Below are positions 8,091 to 15,124 of a DNA stretch of 64,000 nt, one piece after another. Origin of the DNA: Thermoanaerobaculales bacterium (GTDB lineage: Bacteria > Acidobacteriota > Thermoanaerobaculia > Thermoanaerobaculales > Sulfomarinibacteraceae). Position 1 is the stretch's first letter. Each line of letters opens with the position of its first letter. The notes under the pieces are model-generated. The model saw only the letters and a list, made by a program, of their open reading frames with translations. It did not search any database and had not been told where the DNA came from. The DNA is taken from NCBI GenBank assembly GCA_035358815.1, contig DAOPQC010000001.1:798616-862615 (forward strand). Direction: 5' to 3'. The translations under genes and the position numbers were made by a program.

Positions 8091-10088
8091 TCAGCGCCCG
8101 AGCAGCCGGCGCAGGGCGCGGAAGGCCCGCACCGCCGGCCGGCGCTCGAAGGCCTGCCGGGCGCCGCGCCACATCTCGTTCTCCGCGCGGGCGGCGGCGA
8201 GCTCGGTCCGGTGCGCCTCGAGCTCGCGCAGCGTGCCCGCCAGCTGCTCGCTGGACAGCCCCAGGTCGCCGTGCAGCCGCTGCGCCACCTCCCGCGCCTC
8301 GCCGAGCAGCTGGTCGAGCTCGCGTTCGCGCCCGCGGCTGCTCCGGGTGAGCGCCTCCAGCCGCTGCCCGAGCGAGCTGATCTGCTGGCGCAGGACCCGG
8401 AACGGCAGCCCGGCGGCGACCTCCGCGCTCGCCCGCGACTGGCCACCGAGCCAGTGCAGGTCGCGGGCGATCGCGTCGCCGGCACGGCCGGTGACGATGT
8501 GCTGCAGCTCGGCCTCGGCCGCCCGCATCCGGTCGAGCAGGCCCGAGCCGACGTCGAGGCCGCACAGGCCGGCGAGCCTCTCGGCCAGCGAGTCGACGGT
8601 GGCGTCGTCGCACCACGACCAGGCGACGCCGCTGCGGACGAGGTCCCCGGCGAACAGCCAGAGCGCCCGCGCCATCACCAGGCTGCGGTCGACGCCCCCC
8701 TCCGCTTGCCACTCTCGGTCGATGAAGTGGAGGCCGTCGTCGCCCAGGACGAAGTTCGACAGGGCGGCGTCCAGGTACTCGCCGGGCAGCCGGCGCTCGC
8801 CGCCGGCGGGCGCGAAGGGATGGGCCGCGCCGCCGCCGGCGGCCGGCGGCAGCAGCTGCTGGTCGAGGAAGCCGCGCCAGCTCCGGAGGGCCTCGCCCAG
8901 CGCGGCCGCGTCACCTCGGTAGCACGCCTCGAGGGCGTGCTGCTCGAGGGTCAGGCCGCGCACGTAGGGCTCGTCCTTGGCCGGGTGATGGAAGAGCCAG
9001 CCCCGGCGTGCCGGGGCCGCGCGGCGCCCGCCGGAGGCAGTCGTGATGGCGAGCCCGCCCGAGGATGGGCGCAGCTCGAGGTGCCGCCGCCAATCGCGCC
9101 GGCGGTCGTCGCCGAGGCGCCACGCCAGCACGCCGGGGTCGGGCAGGAACGCCGGCGCCGCGCCGCCGGCGGTCGCGATCACCAGGAACGAGTTGGCGAC
9201 GTCGCGGCCGAGGCCGGCCTCGAGCATCACCCGGTGTGCCCGGCGGTCGTCGCACAGCAGCTCCCTGGCCGAGCCGGCGACCACCGGGCGGCGGACCAGC
9301 TGGTCGACCAGGTCGGGCGCGCCCGCCAGGTCGTAGAGCGCATCGCTGAGCACCACCGACGGCAGCTTGTAGTCCGGAAACGGGTACAACCAGGTCTGCG
9401 CGGGCAGCCCCGCCCCGGCCAGCAGGCGGGACAGGACGCGGCGGCTGAAGGTGCGGATCCCGTGCCTGCCCGGGTAGCCCTCGACGCCGATCCACGGCAG
9501 GGCCAGGTGGTCCTCGTGGTGGCCGACCAGGTACTTGACGCCGAGCTGGTTCTCGATCGCCACCAGCAGCGCGCCGCCGGGCCGCCGCAGCGCCGCGGCG
9601 CGCGCCAGGAACTCCGGGTGGGCGGTCGACCCGCCGACCCCGGACGCGGCGTACTCGAGCACCCCGACGATGCAGACCAGGTCGAAGCCTTCCGGGTCGT
9701 CGAAGCTGCCGAGCGACCCACACACGACCTCGACGGTGGGCAGGCCGGCGCAGCGCAGCGCGGCGGCGCGGGCGCGCTCGATGCTGCCCTCCAGTGCGAC
9801 CACCCGGGCGCCGGTCTCGCCGAGGTAGCGCGACAGCACGCCGGTGCCGGCGCCGATCTCGAGGACCCTCATCCCCGGCCCGAGCCGCAGCGGCCGCAGC
9901 AGGTTGGCGCGCTGCCGGGACAGGTGGTAGCGCGACGGCCAGTCGGTGATCGCGGCGGCGAGCTCGTCCGAGTCCGACGACCGGTCGGCGGCCCCGGCCA
10001 GGATCTGCAGGATCCTCTCCTCGGACCCGTCGCTGTAGGTGACGCCGCCCTCGAGGAGTCGGATCGAGATTGGATCAGGTCCGGTCAA
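8091..10088 (-). CDS. Methyltransferase / kinase-like / coiled-coil protein, WbdD-like layout
   Basis: A 665-residue protein. Residues about 70-250 are a class I SAM methyltransferase (motif I VLEIGAGTGVLSRYL, then FDLVCIVGVLEY). The middle contains a kinase-like C-lobe pattern: LPGEYLDAALSNFVLGDD followed by LHFIDREW, resembling the D-x4-N and DxE positions of aminoglycoside-phosphotransferase-type kinases. About residues 565-640 are heptad-like and charged (RLEALTRSS ... ELEAHRTELAAARAENEMW), probably a coiled coil, and the end is basic. This order matches E. coli WbdD, which caps O-antigen chains by phosphorylation and methylation and measures length with its coiled coil. Whether the kinase part is active is unknown. 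The start is TTG at 10088, with GGAG about 8 nt upstream. Confidence 0.75.
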   Translation of the reverse strand: MTGPDPISIRLLEGGVTYSDGSEERILQILAGAADRSSDSDELAAAITDWPSRYHLSRQRANLLRPLRLGPGMRVLEIGAGTGVLSRYLGETGARVVALEGSIERARAAALRCAGLPTVEVVCGSLGSFDDPEGFDLVCIVGVLEYAASGVGGSTAHPEFLARAAALRRPGGALLVAIENQLGVKYLVGHHEDHLALPWIGVEGYPGRHGIRTFSRRVLSRLLAGAGLPAQTWLYPFPDYKLPSVVLSDALYDLAGAPDLVDQLVRRPVVAGSARELLCDDRRAHRVMLEAGLGRDVANSFLVIATAGGAAPAFLPDPGVLAWRLGDDRRRDWRRHLELRPSSGGLAITTASGGRRAAPARRGWLFHHPAKDEPYVRGLTLEQHALEACYRGDAAALGEALRSWRGFLDQQLLPPAAGGGAAHPFAPAGGERRLPGEYLDAALSNFVLGDDGLHFIDREWQAEGGVDRSLVMARALWLFAGDLVRSGVAWSWCDDATVDSLAERLAGLCGLDVGSGLLDRMRAAEAELQHIVTGRAGDAIARDLHWLGGQSRASAEVAAGLPFRVLRQQISSLGQRLEALTRSSRGRERELDQLLGEAREVAQRLHGDLGLSSEQLAGTLRELEAHRTELAAARAENEMWRGARQAFERRPAVRAFRALRRLLGR

Positions 10089-10101
10089 CCCATCAGCTCC
10101 G

Positions 10102-12384
10102 TCATCGGAGGCGCCGGCCGTGCATGAGGATGTGGAGCCCCGTCAGGCAGGCATTATAGCCGGGGCCGAACTGCAGCCAGGGCAGGCGGTTGCCGCCGAA
10201 CAGGGCCGGCGGCCGGAGCCGGCGGTAGCGCTGGTGGTCGGGCGTGAGGATCTCGGCCGGAGCGGCGGCAGCCTCGCCGGAGGCGTCCCCGGCTCCTGCG
10301 ACCAGCCGCAGGTCGTCGATCAGGTCGGCGACCCGGTACCGCACGCCGAGCCGCCGCCATGCCCTGCCCTCCAGCCAGCAGGCCTCGCGCACCGCGGCAT
10401 TCGAGGCGAGCGGCTGCAGCCAGTGGACCGCCGCCGCCCAGCACGGCAGGATCAGCTCGCCGCTGGCCGCGAGTGCGCGCTGCCAGTGGCGGTCCGGCAG
10501 GCCGACCGACGGCATCGCCGGCAGCCGCTCCCAGACGTCGCGGCGCACCGCGGCGTTGGCGAGCGAGAAGGCGAAGCCGCCCATCTGCTGCCGCCAGCGC
10601 CGGGTCTCGGCGGTGAAGTAGGGGTCGTGGGGAGGGCCGCCGGCGACGAGCTGGACCTGGAGACCGCCCTGCACCGCCGCGGGCGCGACGCCGCTTGCGA
10701 ACGGCTCGAGCAGCCGGCGCAGCCACTCGTCGTCCGCAGGAACAGCATCCTCGGCGAGCAGGACCAGCACCCTGCCGCGCGCCGCCCGCGCGCCGGCGTT
10801 GACCGCGGCGCCGAGGCCGGCATCGGCGTCGACCGGGCGCACCAGCCGGGCGCCGTGGCGCGCGGCCAGCTCGCGGTCGCCGTCGCTCATGCCCCGGTCG
10901 ATGCACAGCACCTCGGCCTCGCCGCCCTGCCGGGAGACCCCCTCCAGGCACCGGCGCAGGGGGTCGCCGCCCTGCCGCACCGGGATCAGGATCGAGGCCG
11001 GCGGCGGCGCTCCGGCCACGGGGGCGGCCGCACCGCCGCGGCGCGGGCCCTCCGGGACCAGCTCGGCGATCGCCTCCACCAGCCGGCCGGCGATCCGGTC
11101 CCAATCGTAGCGTTCGAGCACCAGCGCGCGGCCCTTCTCGGCGAGCCGGGCGGCCGCGCCGTCGCGATCGGTGAGCAGCCTGACGATGGCCTCCGCGAAC
11201 AAGGACGGGTCATCGGCCACCACCAGGTGCTCGCCCGGACGGCCCTCGATCCCCTCGGCGCCGATCGTCGTCGACACCACGGGCAGGCCGCAGGCCATCG
11301 CCTCGAGGATCTTGAGCCGGGTCCCCGAGCCGGCGCGCAGCGGCACCGCGAGCAGGCGGTGGTGCTGGTACAGCGGGGCGAGGTCCGGGACCTCGCCCGC
11401 GACCTCGATGCCGTCGCGGCCGTCCAGCTCGAGCACCCGCTGCGGCGGCCGTGCGCCGGCGACGGTGAGGCGGGCGCCGGGCAGCTGGCGCCGCACCTCG
11501 GGCCACACCTTGGCCAGGAGATGGTCGAGGGCGTCCAGGTTGGGCAGGTGCGGGAAGCTGCCGACGAACAGCACGCCGCTGCGCTGCGCGTCCGGGGACG
11601 GCGGCCGGAAGTGCTCGGTGTCGACGCCGTTGGGGATCAACCGGATGCGGCGCTCGCCGTCCGGGAGGAGCCTCGCCAGCAGCGCGCGGTCTGCGGCCGA
11701 CATCACGTGGATCTGGTCTACGCGACCGCAGGCGGCGAGCTCGAAGTGGAGCCGGCGCAGCCAGTCGCCGGCGCCGCGGCCGAGCACCTCGCCGGCGGCG
11801 TAGCGGCGGTCGATGCCCACCCGGCGCTGGCGGGCGTGGGTGCGGAAGCCGAGATCGTGCTCAACGAGCACCGTCCGCGCGCCAGCGTAGGGCCCGGCAA
11901 ACCGGCCCATCTCGGAGTACTCCAGGACGACGACGTCGATGCCGTGGGCATCCACCAGGGAGGCGATGCGGTCGGCCACCGCCGGCGACCAGATGCGGGC
12001 GACCGACGGCGGCAGCAGGCGCCACCGGTCGAGGCCGGGATCGGGCAGCCGCTGGAACAGGACGCGACGGCAGAAGCTCGCCAGCGCGGCCCGCTGCGGC
12101 GGGTCGTCGGTGCCGCCGCCGAGGATCAGCATCGTCACCTCGGCGTGATCGGCCAGCCGCCGCGTGAGGTTGAAGATCCGCACCGCTCCGCCGTGGATGG
12201 TGGGGACGATCGAGTAGGGGGAGACGACGAGGACGGCGGGCCGGCGGCCGGCCGCCGGCGGGCGAGCGGACGGCCGGCTCCCCCGGCGCGCGGCGGCGCC
12301 GGCGGCGAGGGCTCCCAACCGTCCCCCGGCGACGCACAGCGCGGTGTCGACCGCGAGCCAGCCGAGGCCGACCAGCCGCCTCAT
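10102..12384 (-). CDS. GT4-GT2 fusion glycosyltransferase (GT2 half diverged)
   Basis: A 760-residue protein with two transferase modules. The N-terminal GT4 module has VLVVSPYSIVPTIHGGAVRI, VGSFPHLPNLDALDHLLAKV and the GTRLKILEAMACGLPVVSTT region. The C-terminal GT2 module begins ASILIPVRQGGDPLRRCL. Its metal-site segment reads VLLAEDAVPADDEW, where the paralogue at 15125-17638 has FLNQDAVPADAEW, so its activity is uncertain. ATG 12384 is preferred over an in-frame GTG at 12414. It ends 13 bp before the methyltransferase gene, so co-transcription is likely. Confidence 0.85.
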   Translation of the reverse strand: MRRLVGLGWLAVDTALCVAGGRLGALAAGAAARRGSRPSARPPAAGRRPAVLVVSPYSIVPTIHGGAVRIFNLTRRLADHAEVTMLILGGGTDDPPQRAALASFCRRVLFQRLPDPGLDRWRLLPPSVARIWSPAVADRIASLVDAHGIDVVVLEYSEMGRFAGPYAGARTVLVEHDLGFRTHARQRRVGIDRRYAAGEVLGRGAGDWLRRLHFELAACGRVDQIHVMSAADRALLARLLPDGERRIRLIPNGVDTEHFRPPSPDAQRSGVLFVGSFPHLPNLDALDHLLAKVWPEVRRQLPGARLTVAGARPPQRVLELDGRDGIEVAGEVPDLAPLYQHHRLLAVPLRAGSGTRLKILEAMACGLPVVSTTIGAEGIEGRPGEHLVVADDPSLFAEAIVRLLTDRDGAAARLAEKGRALVLERYDWDRIAGRLVEAIAELVPEGPRRGGAAAPVAGAPPPASILIPVRQGGDPLRRCLEGVSRQGGEAEVLCIDRGMSDGDRELAARHGARLVRPVDADAGLGAAVNAGARAARGRVLVLLAEDAVPADDEWLRRLLEPFASGVAPAAVQGGLQVQLVAGGPPHDPYFTAETRRWRQQMGGFAFSLANAAVRRDVWERLPAMPSVGLPDRHWQRALAASGELILPCWAAAVHWLQPLASNAAVREACWLEGRAWRRLGVRYRVADLIDDLRLVAGAGDASGEAAAAPAEILTPDHQRYRRLRPPALFGGNRLPWLQFGPGYNACLTGLHILMHGRRLR

Positions 12385-12476
12385 CGCCCGACCGCCGGAT
12401 CGGGACGGGCGCACGGGTCAGCCCGCGGAGGAGCGCTGTCCATGGCGAATCGCGACCGCGGCGACCACGTAGCTCA

Positions 12477-13961
12477 TCAGCCTCCCCGGACCCTGAGCTG
12501 CCCGGTCGGCGCGAGAGTTGCGGTCAGCAGGAACGGCCGGCGGCCGTCCATGTCGCGCACCCCCGCTCCTTTCCATCGGCCCATGTGCTCGAGCTGGAGC
12601 TCGCAGCCGGTGACGTCGACGCCCTGGCTGGTGCCGGAGCCGCCGTGGAGCTGCACCCGGCAGGGCGTCGGCAGGTGGACCGAGTAGACGACGTCGTCCG
12701 GCACCTTCAGGCTGAGCGAGCGGTCCGACGCGTCGCGCAGGTCCAGCTCGACCTCGCTGCGGCGGGCGCTGAGCTTGGTCAGGCGCCTGATGCCGGCCGC
12801 GGTCACCCGCGAGTCGTCGGCCGAAAGGCTGAGCTCGCGGGTGTTCGCGATCTCGAGGCTCGACTCGAAGAGCGCGGCGGTGACGGTCCCCGTCGCCTCG
12901 CTGACCTCGCCCGAGGACTCGCCGCGCAGCGTCAGGTCCAGCTGTCCGTCGGAGTCCTGGACGACGAGCCGGCTGGAGCGAGTGCCCGCGATCTTCGCCG
13001 ATCCCGACAGGCCGTCGGCCGACAGCTGGCCACCGTTGAGCTCGATGACCAGGCTGGCATTCATGGCATCGAGCGTGACGTCCGAGTCCTCGACAGTGAT
13101 CCTGGCCTGGCCGCGGGACCCATCGCGCAGCACGACGGTCGCCTCGCTGCCGCTGACGCTGACGTTGCCGCGCCAGCCGGTCGCGGACACCATGCCGCCG
13201 TCGGTCGTGCCCTCGAGCCGGCCCTCGCCGCCGCGGACGTCGAGGCTGCCCCCGGTCAGGCGGTAGACGATGTTGCCCTCGAGGTCCTCGACCGCGCACT
13301 CGCTGTCAGTCGAGGTGAGCTGCAGCACGCCCTGCTGGCCGCGCAGGGTCAGCGACCCGAGCGTGAGCACGGCCACCACGCTCCCCACGCCGCTGTCGCC
13401 GTACAGCACCGTGTTCTCGGCGGTCACGCTGATGCCGGGCGCCCCCCACAGCTGGACCTCCGAGTCGATGAGCTCGTAGCGGTGGCCGACGGCGCCGGCC
13501 GGCTGAGCGGGGTCAGTCGGGCTCGGCTCCTGGCCCGGCGCGGCCGCCGGAATCGTCTGGCCGGGCCCTGCGGCATCGCGGACCGCGAGCCCGAGCCGGC
13601 TGCCCAGCACCGTCAGGGCCTGCGTCCGGTCGAGCACCAGCTCGAGCGAGAGCGTCGGCAGGGCGGCAACATCGCCGGACTCGACCCGCGCGATTCGGAA
13701 CCGGCCGCCGCTCTCGCTGGCCTCGAGCGTGGCAGCGAGCCCGGTCTCGGCGCCGGGCGTGACCCGGGCCTTGAGGGACGGCACCACGTCCGCCTCCAGC
13801 CGGACGTCGATCCAGCAGTCGTCGAGCTCGATCTCGACCGGCGCCACCGGCAGCTCGAGCTCGAGCGGCAGGGGCCGCTCGGCGGCGCACGCCGGCAGCG
13901 CCGCGACGATCGCCCCCCAGGCGAGCAGGATGGCCGCCAGCGTCCGCAATCGTCGGCTCAT
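12477..13961 (-). CDS. Secreted beta-repeat protein, DUF4097-like
   Basis: A 494-residue protein with a signal peptide (basic MSRRLRTL, hydrophobic core, cleavage near ACAAE). The body is made of short beta-strand repeats alternating 'DS.V.L', 'GG.L.V.G' and 'LEIANTRELSLSADDS', as in DUF4097 or beta-solenoid proteins. I see no catalytic motif. It is probably periplasmic or surface-exposed. It is the first gene of the minus-strand glycan run, although the 92-bp gap to the next gene leaves room for another promoter. The ATG at 13961 fits the signal peptide, and a TAGTAT box sits 7 nt before it. Confidence 0.65.
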   Translation of the reverse strand: MSRRLRTLAAILLAWGAIVAALPACAAERPLPLELELPVAPVEIELDDCWIDVRLEADVVPSLKARVTPGAETGLAATLEASESGGRFRIARVESGDVAALPTLSLELVLDRTQALTVLGSRLGLAVRDAAGPGQTIPAAAPGQEPSPTDPAQPAGAVGHRYELIDSEVQLWGAPGISVTAENTVLYGDSGVGSVVAVLTLGSLTLRGQQGVLQLTSTDSECAVEDLEGNIVYRLTGGSLDVRGGEGRLEGTTDGGMVSATGWRGNVSVSGSEATVVLRDGSRGQARITVEDSDVTLDAMNASLVIELNGGQLSADGLSGSAKIAGTRSSRLVVQDSDGQLDLTLRGESSGEVSEATGTVTAALFESSLEIANTRELSLSADDSRVTAAGIRRLTKLSARRSEVELDLRDASDRSLSLKVPDDVVYSVHLPTPCRVQLHGGSGTSQGVDVTGCELQLEHMGRWKGAGVRDMDGRRPFLLTATLAPTGQLRVRGG

Positions 13962-13968
13962 GGCCGCG

Positions 13969-13974
13969 ATACTA
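13969..13974 (-). promoter_or_regulatory. Promoter: TTGGGG, 17-nt spacer, TAGTAT, leaderless
   Basis: On the minus strand TAGTAT is followed by only 7 nt and then ATG 13961. A TTGGGG hexamer lies 17 nt upstream of TAGTAT. It would drive the six-gene glycan run. Confidence 0.45.
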
Positions 13975-14051
13975 GCGCGGTATCCGGGAAACCCCAATGC
14001 CGGGCCGCGCCGGCGCCGCTCCCGAGCTTCCCCCGGGGAGGGCGCTCACCG

Positions 14052-14057
14052 TACTAT
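14052..14057 (+). promoter_or_regulatory. -10-like hexamer TACTAT before the GT2 gene
   Basis: TACTAT is followed by 10 nt and then ATG 14068. It faces away from the TAGTAT box at 13969-13974, so the 106-bp gap looks like a divergent promoter pair. Confidence 0.42.
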
Positions 14058-14067
14058 CATCGCCGTG

Positions 14068-15033
14068 ATGACCGAGAGTCCGCCCCGCGCCAGCGCCGTC
14101 ATCTGCACCCGCAACCGGTCCTCGCTGCTCGGGCAGGCGTGCGCCGCGGCGCTCGCCGTCGCTCCGCCGCCCGGCGGATGGGAGCTGATCATCGTCGACA
14201 ACGCGTCGACCGACGACACGCGGGAGGTCGCCGAGGCGGTGGCGCGGCGGGCTCCGGAGTTGGTGCGGGTCGTCGAGGAGCCGGCGGTGGGGCTGTCGGC
14301 TGCCCGCAACCGCGGCATCGCCGAGGCGCGGGGCGAGCACCTCGCGTTCCTCGACGACGACGCGTTCCCGGCGCCGGGCTGGCTGACGGCGCTGTCGGCC
14401 GCCCTCGACGGCGAGGCGGTGATGGCCGCCGGCGGCCCCGTCGAGCCGATCTTCGACGGCCCGCTGCCGGGCTGGTTCCGGGGCTCCTACCTGCCCTACC
14501 TGACGGTGTGGGACCTCGGCGATGCCGCCGTCGACCTGCGCTACAACGAGTACCCGCGCGGCGCCAACATGGCCTTTCGCCGGGAGGCGTTCACCCGCTT
14601 CGGCGGCTTCAGCCCCCACCTCGGCCGCACCGGCCGCAGCCTGCTGTCGTGCGAGGAGACGGAGCTGTGCCTGCGCCTCGAGCGGGGCGGCTTGCGCACC
14701 GTCTACGCGCCGGGCGCCAGGGTCCGCCATGCGACGCCGGTCGAGCGCCTCACCCCCGAGTGGATGGAGCGCCGGTTCGCGGCCCAGGGCCGCTCCGAGG
14801 CGGTGATCGCCTGGGTCCACGGCGGGCTGCGCGCGCTCGCCCGCGGGCTCGGCGCGCATCGGTGCCGGGTCGCCGGCGCTCGAGCGAGCCAGGAGGCGGA
14901 CGCCGGCCTCGACCTGCGCTGCCACCGCCGGGCGCTGCGCGGCTACCTGCGGGGGATGGCGACGGCGCCGCTCCGGGTGCCGCGCTACCGGCCGCCGGAT
15001 CCCGCGGTCACGCTGGCGCCGTGGCTGCCGTAG
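14068..15033 (+). CDS. Family 2 glycosyltransferase
   Basis: A 321-residue GT-A enzyme. It starts ASAVICTRNRSSLLGQA, with the nucleotide-binding IIVDNASTDDT segment, the metal-site motif AFLDDDAFPAPGW with all three acidic residues kept, and a downstream CEETELCLRLERGG motif of the ED type that supplies the catalytic base in inverting GT2 enzymes. ATG 14068 is chosen because the fold begins within ten residues of it. It is transcribed away from the minus-strand glycan run and converges with the next gene. The substrate is unknown. Confidence 0.88.
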   Translation: MTESPPRASAVICTRNRSSLLGQACAAALAVAPPPGGWELIIVDNASTDDTREVAEAVARRAPELVRVVEEPAVGLSAARNRGIAEARGEHLAFLDDDAFPAPGWLTALSAALDGEAVMAAGGPVEPIFDGPLPGWFRGSYLPYLTVWDLGDAAVDLRYNEYPRGANMAFRREAFTRFGGFSPHLGRTGRSLLSCEETELCLRLERGGLRTVYAPGARVRHATPVERLTPEWMERRFAAQGRSEAVIAWVHGGLRALARGLGAHRCRVAGARASQEADAGLDLRCHRRALRGYLRGMATAPLRVPRYRPPDPAVTLAPWLP

Positions 15034-15124
15034 CCGCGGACAACGTCCCCGCCACGGAGACGGAGGCGGGCAGCCTGCTCCGCCCTGCGGACCGCGTCAT
15101 GACGAGGGGCGGCGGCGACGGCGC

